Assembly: GCF_022758145.1 (NCBI RefSeq)
Contig: NZ_JAJVDH010000003.1
Span: forward strand, 434,001 to 498,000
DNA: 64,000 bases
DNA from: Pontibacter vulgaris
GTDB taxonomy: Bacteria > Bacteroidota > Bacteroidia > Cytophagales > Hymenobacteraceae
Direction of reading: 5' to 3'
Part shown: positions 17,617 to 26,862 of the stretch, one piece after another
Layout: the number at the start of each line of letters is the position of its first letter
Position numbering within the stretch: the stretch's first letter is position 1
Position numbers and translations under genes: made by a program
The notes under the pieces: model-generated
What the model was told of the DNA's origin: nothing
What the model saw: only the letters and a program-made list of their open reading frames with translations
Database searches by the model: none

Positions 17617-20600
17617 TTACAAAGAATCTGAACTCGGAGTAGATTCTGATTTTTTTACCGATATGGCATCAATCCCTTTCTCTTTTACCAGCTTGTTAAG
17701 CGCCGGAACATCCTGCGCCTGCACTTGCTTAAACAAATTTAGTTGCTGGTCTATCTGGGTAGTAATTTCCTTTTTGAAAGCGTAAGCCTGTTCTGTTGGC
17801 CTGAAATCGCCGGTGCTTACCTGCCCAACCAGGTTCGCCAGTTTGTTGTTCAGGCGTATCGGGAAGTTTAGCGGGTCCTGGCCGCTACGGTTTTTGGTCT
17901 GGTAAAGCGCTTCTTCAATCTTAGTGATCTTTTTATCGATGGCTGTAGCAGCATCAGTCACATCTTTATAGTTGTCCTGCTCTTTCAGATTTCCTTTCAG
18001 CGTATTTAGCTGGGCGCGCATACTTCTGATATCTTTTATAACATCATGGGTTTCGGTTAACTTGTCGCGTACTTCCGTCAGGAAAGTAAACTGTGCCAGC
18101 CTGTCTTCGGGTGTAGCTTTTGTGCGCGGGTCGGCAAGTATAACAAACTCCGTTTCCTGGCTTTCTTTACCTACTGTTAGCTTGGCTTTATACTTGCCGG
18201 GTATTGCTTTAGGCCCCTGCGTGCCGCCTCCCCACAAAATCATACCATCAAACTTGCTTGCTTCCGGGTAGCGCATATCCCATACAAACCGGTTAAGGCC
18301 TTGCTTCAGCTCCAGTTTATCCTTTTTCTCTTTGGCATTGCTGGCGTAGCTTCGGATCAGTTTGTTATGCTGGTCCAGTATTTCCAGTTTGGCTGTAGTG
18401 GCAGAATCGGGTTTTTGCTGCAGGTAATAATGTACCAGCACACCTCCCGGGTGGTTTTCGCCAGCTGTTTTAGAAGGGCCCCTGCTGCTACCGTCCATCT
18501 TATAGCTATCCATTGGCTTGTACAAGTGAAACTTCGCATCGGCTATACTTTTGTTTAGCTGGTGCAGCGGCGTTATATCATCAATCAGCCAAAAGCCACG
18601 GCCCTGGGTAGAAGCGATCAGGTTATCATTCTTAATCGTTAGGTCGGTGATGGAAACGATAGGAAGGTTCATCTGGAAAGGCTGCCATTTGTCGCCATCA
18701 TCAAACGAAACATACATGCCATACTCGGTACCGGCATACAGCAAACCTGCCCGTTTTTTATCGGCACGCACTACACGGGTAAAATGGTTTTCCGGAATGC
18801 CATCCGTAATTTTTTTCCAGGTTTTGCCGTAATCGGTGGTCTTGTACAGGTAAGGCCGGAAGTCTCCGGATTTATACATGGTAGCCGCTACGTAAGCGCC
18901 GCCTTTTAGAGTTGGGTGCGGATCGATGCTGTTGATCATGATCCATTCCGGCATTTTCTTCGGCGTTACGTTAGTCCAGGTTTTGCCGCCATCGCGTGTT
19001 ACATGCAGCAAGCCATCATCGGAGCCTGTCCAGATTACGCCCGGTTCTATACCTGATTCGTTAATGGCGAAGATCGTACCGTAGTACTCCACGCTGGTAT
19101 TATCCTTTGTGATCGGTCCGCCAGATGGCCCTAGTTTGGTTGAATCGTTACGTGTCAGGTCGGGGCTTATGGTTTCCCAACTCTGTCCTTCGTTGTAGGT
19201 GACATGCACATGGTTAGATGTGGTGTATAATTTCTTCGGATCGTTTGGCGAGAACAGGATCGGGAAGTTCCACTGGAATCTATACTTCATCCCTTCGGCT
19301 CCATGCCCCATCGGGTTATCCGGCCACACGTTTATTACGCGCTCCTGTCCGTTGCTATGGTCTACCCTTGAAAGGAAGCCGCCATAATTTCCGCCATATA
19401 CAATATCGGGGTTATTAGGGTCCACGGCCAGGTGTGCACTTTCTGCGCCAGCTGTTTCTTCCCAGTCGTTTTCGGTTATACTTCCGCCGTTAGAGCGATG
19501 CGAAATGCGAACAGTTGAGTTATCCTGCTGGGCACCGTAAATACGGTAGGGGAAATGGTTATCGGTTACCACGCGGTAAAACTGGCCCGTTGGCTGATTA
19601 TCCATTGAACTCCAGTTCATACCGCCATCTGAAGTTACCTGTGCTCCACCATCATCGGCAATAACCATCCGTGCAGGATTTTCAGGTGCTATCCAAAGAT
19701 CATGATGGTCGCCGTGCGGCGCGTTGGCCGATGTAAACGTTTTTCCGCCATCTTTGCTGCGGTGGTAAGATACGTTCAGTACATACACTACATCTTCGTC
19801 TTTGGGGTCAGCGAACACGCGGGTGTAGTACCAGGCACGCTGGCGCAGGTTACGGTCGTCGTTTACTTTCTGCCAGTTTAGCCCACCGTTATCCGAACGG
19901 AAAAGCCCGCCCTCTTCAGCCTCTACCATGGCAAACACCCTGTCTGATTTTACCGGCGATACTGCTACCCCTATTATACCCAGGGTACCTTTTGGCAAAC
20001 CATCGTTTTTAGAAATGTCTTTCCAGGTATCGCCGCCATCCGTGCTTTTCCAGATACCAGAGCCCGGGCCACCTGAAGACAAGCTATGCGGCGTGCGGCG
20101 CACATTCCAGGTGGTGGCATAAAGTATACGCGGGTTCGACGGATCAAAGGTCAGATCAACAGAACCGGCATCTTTGTTCGCGAATAAGGTTTTCTTCCAG
20201 GTTTTGCCGCCATCTGTACTTTTATAAACGCCTCGCTCATCATTCGATTTGTAGAGGTCGCCCATTACAGCCACATACACTATATCAGGATTCTGCGGAT
20301 GAATACGGATACGGCCTATGTGCTTGGAATCTTTCAATCCTATATGCTGCCATGTTTTACCGGCATCAACCGATTTCCACATACCAAAGCCGGATGACAC
20401 ATTTCCGCGCACTGTTTTTTCACCTTCGCCCACATAGATCACGTTAGGGTCGGCTTCGCTAACGGCTACAGCGCCTATTGAACCTCCGAAAAAGCCATCC
20501 GAGATGTTATCCCATGTAGAGCCGCCATCAGTAGTGCGCCAAACGCCGCCACCTACCGAGCCAAAATAATACAGGTTAGGTTTGCCCGGCACCCCGGTTA

Positions 20601-20799
20601 CGGTGGCAGATCGCCCGCCACGATAAGGCCCGATAGATCGCCATGTTAAACCATTATAAAGTGTAGTATCTACGGTGTGGCTGGTGCTTTTTTGTTTTTT
20701 AGCAGCTTTTGTTTTCTGGGCCATAGCCTCAGGCGAGGCAAGGGCTAAAGCTAAAAGCAAACAGGCCGCACTCCCTGTTCTGCGCAAAGCAATTTTCAT
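17617..20799 (-). CDS. Secreted sortilin-like BNR-repeat protein (1,060 aa)
   Basis: A second giant beta-propeller protein, paralogous to the 975-residue one at 9295. It has a signal peptide (1-28, ending AMAQ), then repeated Asp boxes (RTTDGGSTWDN, KSVDAGKTW, KSTDGGKTW twice, RSDNGGLNW, HRSKDGGKTF, TRDGGKTW and others) covering about residues 50-760. A beta-sandwich (about 790-910) and a C-terminal helical bundle (about 930-1050, rich in Lys and Glu) follow. The C-terminal bundle is absent from the shorter paralogue. Usually annotated as glycosyl hydrolase, but no catalytic residues were recognised. The gene is monocistronic and faces the lipoprotein pair. Confidence 0.8.
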   Translation of the reverse strand: MKIALRRTGSAACLLLALALASPEAMAQKTKAAKKQKSTSHTVDTTLYNGLTWRSIGPYRGGRSATVTGVPGKPNLYYFGSVGGGVWRTTDGGSTWDNISDGFFGGSIGAVAVSEADPNVIYVGEGEKTVRGNVSSGFGMWKSVDAGKTWQHIGLKDSKHIGRIRIHPQNPDIVYVAVMGDLYKSNDERGVYKSTDGGKTWKKTLFANKDAGSVDLTFDPSNPRILYATTWNVRRTPHSLSSGGPGSGIWKSTDGGDTWKDISKNDGLPKGTLGIIGVAVSPVKSDRVFAMVEAEEGGLFRSDNGGLNWQKVNDDRNLRQRAWYYTRVFADPKDEDVVYVLNVSYHRSKDGGKTFTSANAPHGDHHDLWIAPENPARMVIADDGGAQVTSDGGMNWSSMDNQPTGQFYRVVTDNHFPYRIYGAQQDNSTVRISHRSNGGSITENDWEETAGAESAHLAVDPNNPDIVYGGNYGGFLSRVDHSNGQERVINVWPDNPMGHGAEGMKYRFQWNFPILFSPNDPKKLYTTSNHVHVTYNEGQSWETISPDLTRNDSTKLGPSGGPITKDNTSVEYYGTIFAINESGIEPGVIWTGSDDGLLHVTRDGGKTWTNVTPKKMPEWIMINSIDPHPTLKGGAYVAATMYKSGDFRPYLYKTTDYGKTWKKITDGIPENHFTRVVRADKKRAGLLYAGTEYGMYVSFDDGDKWQPFQMNLPIVSITDLTIKNDNLIASTQGRGFWLIDDITPLHQLNKSIADAKFHLYKPMDSYKMDGSSRGPSKTAGENHPGGVLVHYYLQQKPDSATTAKLEILDQHNKLIRSYASNAKEKKDKLELKQGLNRFVWDMRYPEASKFDGMILWGGGTQGPKAIPGKYKAKLTVGKESQETEFVILADPRTKATPEDRLAQFTFLTEVRDKLTETHDVIKDIRSMRAQLNTLKGNLKEQDNYKDVTDAATAIDKKITKIEEALYQTKNRSGQDPLNFPIRLNNKLANLVGQVSTGDFRPTEQAYAFKKEITTQIDQQLNLFKQVQAQDVPALNKLVKEKGIDAISVKKSESTPSSDSL

Positions 20800-20989
20800 G
20801 TACTAAATGTTTAAGGTGAGATTACTAAGTTTATGCGGTATTGATTTATAAAACTTTAAGCTCAAAAGCAAGGCAAAGTATAAACACATTTAAGCTAACC
20901 ATAGCCTGAGTCTTCTCTAAGCATAGTAGTATTTGCAGACTTCCATTTAAGCTGTAAATTGTGTTAAACATTCTAACTTTTAGCCTTTC

Positions 20990-21637
20990 ATGAAACACAT
21001 TTACAGTAAACTGCTGAAGCCCCTGTTGCTTCTGCCTCTTATGCTTATACTTTTTACGCAATGCACAACGCCCAGGCTTTCTATGCAGAATGGGAAGCAG
21101 GTACAGCAATTAGGTGTGTGCTTATACTTTGCGCCAGGCGTGCCCGAAGATTTCCAGGCTGATTTTGAAGATGCACTGGATGCTTATATAGTTCGGCACA
21201 ACAATACGCCACATGCCTTTAAACTTACACAATGCCAGGATTCGAGCTCTCTCAGAATTCGGGTTGATGGTGTAAGCTATACCAACTCCAACCAACGGGC
21301 TGCCGGTATAGCACTTAGCGCTGTCGGCCTATTTGCTGTACCTTATATTATGGTATCGTCCGGGATGCCCTTTTATGCTTTCTTTTATTACTTCCCCAGA
21401 AACCAGACAGCGGCTACGATAGCGCTTACAGAAGACCTCGCCCAGCCTGGCCTGGGAATAATGAACCGGTCTTATAGTACAGGTGGCATGTTTGGCAACG
21501 ACGAAAGGCAACGGTTGCGCCACAAACAAAAGTTTGACAAGCACCTGAACTACCTTTTTACTGAATTAGAGACCTCTTACCGAAGAACAAGTATAAAAAA
21601 GGCTAAGCTAACGCAGCTGGCACAAGTTGCCAATTAA
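20990..21637 (+). CDS. Lipoprotein of unknown function
   Basis: A 215-residue lipoprotein: the signal sequence ends LMLILFTQC (lipobox Cys near residue 25). A mixed alpha/beta region follows, and then a hydrophobic stretch (about 105-135, AAGIALSAVGLFAVPYIMVSSG) that may be a membrane segment. The C-terminal part is basic and helical (QRLRHKQKFDKHLNYLF). No known domain was recognised. It lies between two reverse-strand and forward-strand units, is monocistronic, and is closed by a 40-base palindrome. Confidence 0.55.
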   Translation: MKHIYSKLLKPLLLLPLMLILFTQCTTPRLSMQNGKQVQQLGVCLYFAPGVPEDFQADFEDALDAYIVRHNNTPHAFKLTQCQDSSSLRIRVDGVSYTNSNQRAAGIALSAVGLFAVPYIMVSSGMPFYAFFYYFPRNQTAATIALTEDLAQPGLGIMNRSYSTGGMFGNDERQRLRHKQKFDKHLNYLFTELETSYRRTSIKKAKLTQLAQVAN

Positions 21638-21660
21638 TTACTTTTTCTAAACTTTCATTC

Positions 21661-21700
21661 AGCAGCCCGACCCCGGAAATATTTCCGGGGTCGGGCTGCT
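21661..21700. terminator. Perfect 40-base palindrome, probable terminator
   Basis: Positions 21661-21680 and 21681-21700 are exact reverse complements with no spacer (AGCAGCCCGACCCCGGAAAT arm). The RNA would form a very stable GC-rich hairpin 24 bases after the lipoprotein stop codon. The following AATATTTTAT is only weakly T-rich, so it may also stabilise the 3' end. Confidence 0.6.
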
Positions 21701-21958
21701 AATATTTTATACATACCCGTAGTAAGGTTATCCTAGCCTGGCAACAGCATAGTTTGCCAAAGGAGTTTAACTTAAAGTGGAAGTTTTGTCGTATCTGGTA
21801 AGTATGGCTTTCAGGAGTTACGCCAAAAAGTATATCAGATGTGCTGCCAGTGACAGAATGACATAAAAAAACACCTGAAATATGCTTGGCACATGGCTTG
21901 TTATAGTGGTATCAACAGTAAAAGATTTCGATTAGAATTTATATAATAAAACTATAGA
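21701..21958. other. Non-coding region in front of dnaK
   Basis: About 260 bases hold no gene. Two AAGTATA words occur (near 21800 and 21828). No CIRCE element (TTAGCACTC-N9-GAGTGCTAA) and no clear TANNTTTG box was found, so the heat-shock control of dnaK is not visible. The last 20 bases are AT-rich and carry no Shine-Dalgarno. Confidence 0.5.
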
Positions 21959-23887
21959 ATGGGAAAGATAATAGGTATTGACTTGGGTACAACCAACTCC
22001 TGCGTTGCCGTAATGGAAGGTAACGAGCCGGTGGTTATACCTAACAGCGAAGGCCGCAGAACAACGCCGTCAATCGTTGCGTTTTTGGATGGCGGTAATG
22101 GTGAGCGTAAAGTTGGTGATCCTGCCAAGCGCCAGGCTATCACAAACCCTCAGAACACAATTGCTTCTATCAAGCGCTTTATGGGCCACAGCTACAACGA
22201 GGTTAGCGAAGAAGCAAAGCAGGTATCTTACAAAGTAGTACAGGGTGGCAACAACACCGTACGTGTTGAGATAGGCGACCGCCAGTACACGCCACAGGAA
22301 ATTTCTGCGATGGTGCTTCAGAAAATGAAGGCTACTGCTGAAGATTACTTAGGCACAACGGTAACAGAGGCGGTTATTACCGTACCAGCTTACTTTAACG
22401 ATGCACAGCGCCAGGCTACAAAAGAAGCCGGACAGATTGCAGGCCTTGAAGTAAAGCGTATCATAAACGAGCCAACAGCAGCAGCGCTTGCTTACGGCCT
22501 TGATAAAAAACACAAAGATCAGAAGATCGCGGTATTCGATTTAGGAGGCGGTACTTTCGATATTTCTATACTTGAGCTGGGTGATGGCGTGTTTGAAGTA
22601 CTATCTACGAACGGTGATACACACCTTGGTGGCGACGACTTCGACCAGAAGATCATTAACTGGCTGGCAGAAGAGTTCATCAGCGATGAGAACATCGATC
22701 TTCGCAAAGACCCAATGGCATTACAGCGTCTTAAAGAAGCTGCAGAAAAGGCTAAGATCGAGCTTTCGTCTTCTAACGAAACGGAGATCAACCTGCCATA
22801 CATTATGCCGGTAAACGGTATTCCAAAGCACTTGGTACGCAAACTGACTCGCGCTAAATTTGAGCAGCTTTGCGATGACCTGATCCGCAGATCTATGGAG
22901 CCTTGCAAAAAAGCGCTTCAGGATGCTGGCTTATCTACTTCTGATATTGATGAAGTAATTTTGGTAGGTGGTTCTACTCGTATTCCACGTGTTCAGGAAG
23001 AAGTTGAGAAGTTCTTTGGCAAGAAGCCTTCTAAAGGTGTTAACCCGGATGAGGTGGTAGCAATTGGTGCTGCAATCCAGGGTGGTGTACTGACTGGTGA
23101 GGTAAAAGATGTACTGTTACTTGACGTAACGCCGCTTTCACTGGGTATCGAAACTATGGGTGGTGTAATGACCAAACTGATTGAGTCTAATACAACTATC
23201 CCAACCAAAAAGTCTGAGACTTTCTCTACCGCATCTGATAACCAGCCATCTGTAGAGATCCACGTACTGCAGGGTGAGCGCCCGATGGCACGCGATAACC
23301 GTACGATTGGCAGATTCCACTTAGATGGTATTCCACCAGCACCTCGTGGTGTTCCGCAGATCGAAGTTATTTTCGATATCGATGCTAACGGTATACTTCA
23401 CGTAACTGCTAAGGATAAAGCTACTGGTAAAGAGCAGAAGATCCGTATCGAAGCTTCTTCTGGCCTGACAGAGCAGGAAATTGAGCGTATGCGTAAAGAG
23501 GCGGAAGCCAATGCCGAAGCTGACAAAAAGGCGAAGGAAGAGATCGAGAAGCTGAACGCAGCAGACTCTATGATCTTCCAGACTGAAAAGCAGCTGAAAG
23601 AGTATGGCGATAAACTGTCGGAAGGCAACAAATCTGCTATTGAAGGTGCACTTGGCCAGCTGAAAACAGCACATGGCGCAAAAGACATCGCAGGTATAGA
23701 TGCTGCCATTGAGGCACTGAACAATGCCTGGAGCGCAGCTTCGCAGGAAATGTATGCTGCCCAGGGCGCCCCAGGTGCTGAGGCAGGTAACGGCCAGGCT
23801 GGCGGCCCGCAGGGTGGCCCACAAGGCGCATCTGCTGATGGTGGCGTAACCGATGTAGACTACGAAGAAGTAGACGGCAACAAGTAA
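21959..23887 (+). CDS. dnaK: Chaperone Hsp70
   Basis: DnaK is the ATP-dependent Hsp70 chaperone of the cytosol and works with DnaJ and GrpE. The 642 residues give the full family length. The nucleotide domain begins [20 protein letters not shown], with the phosphate-2 motif [14 protein letters not shown] and the adenosine motif [13 protein letters not shown]. The substrate domain follows (about 390-510), then the lid, a Gly/Gln-rich linker, and the terminal [10 protein letters not shown], which matches the conserved EEVD-like end. It is monocistronic here, without grpE or dnaJ. Its 3' end and terminator recur in diverged form at 25546 and 28579, a striking feature. Unlike neighbouring genes it has only two AAGTATA/TATACTT words. 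Confidence 0.99.
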   Translation: MGKIIGIDLGTTNSCVAVMEGNEPVVIPNSEGRRTTPSIVAFLDGGNGERKVGDPAKRQAITNPQNTIASIKRFMGHSYNEVSEEAKQVSYKVVQGGNNTVRVEIGDRQYTPQEISAMVLQKMKATAEDYLGTTVTEAVITVPAYFNDAQRQATKEAGQIAGLEVKRIINEPTAAALAYGLDKKHKDQKIAVFDLGGGTFDISILELGDGVFEVLSTNGDTHLGGDDFDQKIINWLAEEFISDENIDLRKDPMALQRLKEAAEKAKIELSSSNETEINLPYIMPVNGIPKHLVRKLTRAKFEQLCDDLIRRSMEPCKKALQDAGLSTSDIDEVILVGGSTRIPRVQEEVEKFFGKKPSKGVNPDEVVAIGAAIQGGVLTGEVKDVLLLDVTPLSLGIETMGGVMTKLIESNTTIPTKKSETFSTASDNQPSVEIHVLQGERPMARDNRTIGRFHLDGIPPAPRGVPQIEVIFDIDANGILHVTAKDKATGKEQKIRIEASSGLTEQEIERMRKEAEANAEADKKAKEEIEKLNAADSMIFQTEKQLKEYGDKLSEGNKSAIEGALGQLKTAHGAKDIAGIDAAIEALNNAWSAASQEMYAAQGAPGAEAGNGQAGGPQGGPQGASADGGVTDVDYEEVDGNK

Positions 23888-23910
23888 TTAACGATAAATT
23901 TAAATATAAA

Positions 23911-23943
23911 GTCCCCTGTCGAGTTTCGGCAGGGGACTTTTTT
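23911..23943 (+). terminator. dnaK terminator
   Basis: The hairpin GTCCCCTG...CAGGGGAC with a T7 tail starts 23 bases after the dnaK stop codon. The same structure, with sequence changes, is found in the two downstream dnaK-tail copies. Confidence 0.85.
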
Positions 23944-23978
23944 GTTTTGGAGTAGTATAGCAGAATATAAAATTCACT

Positions 23979-25244
23979 TTACAGTTTTGATGGCCTGTAC
24001 CACGGATCTTTTTCAAAATAATGTTGCCCTAAGTTTCCGCCTTGTGGTTGATGATGATCTTGTCGGGTTGGATCACCTTTATACCTTTTATTATCATTCC
24101 TTTTGCTGCTAATCTCCCTCTCAATTTTGTTCATATAATTAAATGTAAACTCCACCTGCATTGGTACATGCTTGCCATAACTTAAAGCAGGCAGCCAAGG
24201 GCCTAAATTTTCAAGAGCTTTAACCAGATGTGATTCATATCCTGTATCGCTCTTTGTTGTAAACTCACTCAAACTTCCGTCAGAATCTACATAGAAGGCA
24301 ATTGTTATTTCTGAGGATTTTAACTTTTCATATTGTAATTCATCAAAATGTAAGTATAAATCATCCTTTAGGTTCAACTCACCTTTGGGGTAAGCAGGAA
24401 GGAATGCATTAGCAGGATTAACTTCGCATGTACTTACCGTTAACTTTTCGGCATTCACAAGAGCTAGTTCCTGTCCTAACCCAAAATATCTTACACCATC
24501 AAAATATACACCTTGTTTATAACCTTTCACAAACTTACCATTATGATAAACTTGGTTTAGCTGAGTTCGTGTACGACCGGTATATTGATCCCATCTTCCT
24601 TCCAGTAATCCGTCCTTCACTTTCCCCCTCCAGCTAATGGCTTTAAAGTTATCTATAGATCTACTGTTGAAGTGATAGATAATAGCGTTTCCATTCCCAT
24701 TCTTTACTAGTTGTTTTCCATCGAAATCCCATACATTATTCAATACCAGTTTATCATCCTTAATAGTGAAGCTATACATCGGTTTTCCATCTGGGAAAAA
24801 ATACTCCCAAGAGCCAACCATAAGCCCCGACTCATACTGACCCTTTTGCCAAATATTACCGTTCATGTAGCGCATTACAAATTCTCCATCCAGGTTGCCG
24901 TTCTTATAAGTACCTTCTACAAGTAATAAGCTATCGAATCTATAGTCTTTGAAGGGTCCATCGAAGACCATATTTAAAGAATCGAAAGCTGAAACTCTGA
25001 AAAAAGAAGCACAAACAGGAGATACCAGCTGATAATCACTCCTGAAGTAAAACCTGTTTTTATCCTTACTAAGATTTTCAATACATTCTGAACTATCAAA
25101 AGTGATGGTACTGTCTGCCATGGCTCTAAGCTGTGTAGTAGGAGAAAAACTAGATGTAGCTAGAACCTGGGCTTTTACAGAAAAACCGAAAAAGGCAAAA
25201 AATATGGTAAGGAGAAATATCTTAAATAGAGTGATTGTTTTCAT
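23979..25244 (-). CDS. Secreted MORN-repeat protein with TonB-like C terminus
   Basis: A 421-residue secreted protein. A signal peptide (1-25, ending SVKAQ) precedes several MORN-type units (GTYKNGNLDGEFVMRYMNGN, GQYESGLMVGSWEYFFPDGK, a later WRGKVKDGLLEGRWDQYTG) over about residues 100-250. A C-terminal alpha/beta segment (about 300-370; EITIAFYVDSDGSLSEF) follows that resembles the TonB C-terminal domain found behind MORN repeats in Bacteroidota. The tail is Lys/Arg/His-rich. Function is unknown; these proteins often act at the outer membrane. The gene is the sole content of the first cassette between dnaK and its second tail copy, and is more AT-rich than the housekeeping genes. Confidence 0.65.
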   Translation of the reverse strand: MKTITLFKIFLLTIFFAFFGFSVKAQVLATSSFSPTTQLRAMADSTITFDSSECIENLSKDKNRFYFRSDYQLVSPVCASFFRVSAFDSLNMVFDGPFKDYRFDSLLLVEGTYKNGNLDGEFVMRYMNGNIWQKGQYESGLMVGSWEYFFPDGKPMYSFTIKDDKLVLNNVWDFDGKQLVKNGNGNAIIYHFNSRSIDNFKAISWRGKVKDGLLEGRWDQYTGRTRTQLNQVYHNGKFVKGYKQGVYFDGVRYFGLGQELALVNAEKLTVSTCEVNPANAFLPAYPKGELNLKDDLYLHFDELQYEKLKSSEITIAFYVDSDGSLSEFTTKSDTGYESHLVKALENLGPWLPALSYGKHVPMQVEFTFNYMNKIEREISSKRNDNKRYKGDPTRQDHHQPQGGNLGQHYFEKDPWYRPSKL

Positions 25245-25545
25245 AAGGAACGGAATCTTTTATAGGTGTCTCTAATAAAATAGTATTCAATATACAATAT
25301 TTTATATAACTCCGTATGTCGATATTGTCTTGAAACCTGAAATAAAGTTAATGCTCATGAAATCTCTGGTTTAAGTACCTCTAATCAAAAAACTATTTAC
25401 TTTAGATACCTATCCTGTTTTCGGCTCTTTCACAAATCACATTACCTTATCCTTTAAACTGACTTATACTGCTCAAGCTTTTTTGTAACTGAGGCAGTAA
25501 ATGCGCTGACGATCTTAGCGGCCAATATATAGTTGTAGCTATGTA

Positions 25546-25676
25546 GTGGCCCACAAGGTGCATCTGCTGACGGTGGCGTAACCGATGTAGACTACGAAGA
25601 AGTAGACGGTAACACGTAATAAATGATAGATTTACATATAAAATCCCCTGCCGAAATTCGGCAGGGGATTTTTTTA
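25546..25676 (+). repeat. Second copy of the dnaK 3' end plus terminator
   Basis: About 130 bases repeat dnaK positions 23814-23943. The reading frame of the last ~24 dnaK codons is intact through TAA. In that coding part only four bases differ, three of them synonymous (GGC/GGT, GAT/GAC, GGC/GGT), and one changes the last Lys to Thr. The terminator is also present: its outer pair G-C has become A-T on both arms, so the stem is kept. There is no upstream dnaK sequence, so the gene is not complete. The copy looks like the tail of a diverged functional dnaK allele. The 300 bases before it (25245-25545) hold no recognised feature. Confidence 0.9.
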
Positions 25677-25856
25677 TTATCTTGTTCGCTACTCTTAGTT
25701 TGAATGCCAGGTTGTAGCCCTTTTGGCTCTACCTTAAAAAGTCCATCTTGCTTGTTTATTTCATATAAGGCAAATTATCTAAGCACTGCACAGGTAATCA
25801 AAGTATCGTGCTAAATTATTCTGGTACCCGGGCAAAAACTTCCAATTTTCGAAGGA

Positions 25857-26852
25857 TTATTCGGCAACTGTCAGCTTTACAGGAATACGCCTATCCTGTA
25901 GCGGATCAATATTATTAACCTCATTCACAAATAACCAGGAATACAATTCAGAGCTCTTTTCATCTAGGTGTGTCCCATCTGTAGTTTTAAAGTAATCTCC
26001 GGCAGGAAGCGGAAAGTAAGTGTAACTTGATTCAGGAAAAGCCTTTTTTAACGCCTCTCTTATCTGTAATCTTTCCGGTGACAAAGAAGTAGAAGCTTCC
26101 TGCGGTATTTCAAAGAAAATAACCTGCGCCTGATGATTAGTAAAATAATCTACATACGTCTTAAGTTCTGCCATCTGCTGCGAAACGTATAAATTTTCCG
26201 GCATCCCAGTTTGTAAAGAAACCAGCTTTATATTGGCCTTGCCTGTAACACTTTCAGTTGATGGATATTTTTTTGCTGCTTCTGCTAAAAGTACTGCCAC
26301 CTGCTCCTGTACCTGGTTCGGAGAAAGCTGTTTGTCCTCAACTTTTTGCCCGATTTTTTTTACTAATTGTGCTGTAAGCGATGGCTTAACATAATCGAGC
26401 GCTGCAAAGGCAACATAGGTTAAAGTATTAATAAGTTGGTGCTTTTCGTGCAGTGCCGGCAGGTATTGCTTCACAACGTTCATGTTGTTCTCAATGCCGG
26501 AATCCACAAATGCAGCATCAATTTCTTTATGCAGCATGTTGGTTTCGATGTAGATGTGTTCCGGCTTTTTTCCACTACGCTTTATGAGTTCCAATCCATC
26601 AAAAACGCTCTTTCCTCTAAAGGATAGGTTGAAAAAATCATTTGGTAAAATATTCATATCCAACCTGGTTGATACCGATGAACCAACCACTACATTGGGT
26701 TTTACAGCAGGATTGAGCAAGTATTCCTGTACTTTGATCAGGTTTTCCTGCTGCTGATTTTGAGGGATGTAAAATTTAGGCTCCAGTACTTGTATGGCAA
26801 AATTATACCCGATAAAAAGAACCAATGCCAAGCCGAATGCACGCTTTATCAT
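25857..26852 (-). CDS. SGNH-like acyltransferase partner of the MBOAT protein
   Basis: A 331-residue protein with an N-terminal membrane anchor (about 5-22) and a periplasmic SGNH-hydrolase-like domain. The nucleophile strand is VVVGSSVSTRLDMN (GSS in place of GDS), and the C-terminal DxxH-type motif is TTDGTHLDEKSS, supplying the Asp-x-x-His pair. This arrangement resembles AlgJ/AlgX/DltD-like partners, which move acyl groups from an MBOAT protein onto extracellular glycans. It lies 10 bases after the MBOAT gene on the same strand, forming a two-gene operon. The glycan substrate is unknown. It is part of the second cassette between dnaK-tail copies. Confidence 0.7.
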   Translation of the reverse strand: MIKRAFGLALVLFIGYNFAIQVLEPKFYIPQNQQQENLIKVQEYLLNPAVKPNVVVGSSVSTRLDMNILPNDFFNLSFRGKSVFDGLELIKRSGKKPEHIYIETNMLHKEIDAAFVDSGIENNMNVVKQYLPALHEKHQLINTLTYVAFAALDYVKPSLTAQLVKKIGQKVEDKQLSPNQVQEQVAVLLAEAAKKYPSTESVTGKANIKLVSLQTGMPENLYVSQQMAELKTYVDYFTNHQAQVIFFEIPQEASTSLSPERLQIREALKKAFPESSYTYFPLPAGDYFKTTDGTHLDEKSSELYSWLFVNEVNNIDPLQDRRIPVKLTVAE

Positions 26853-26862
26853 GATGATGTTA

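Noticed and set aside
9295-20799. Two sialidase or glycoside-hydrolase enzymes
   Set aside because: Both large proteins have Asp boxes only; the arginine triad and catalytic acids of sialidases were not seen, so the name BNR/sortilin-like is safer.
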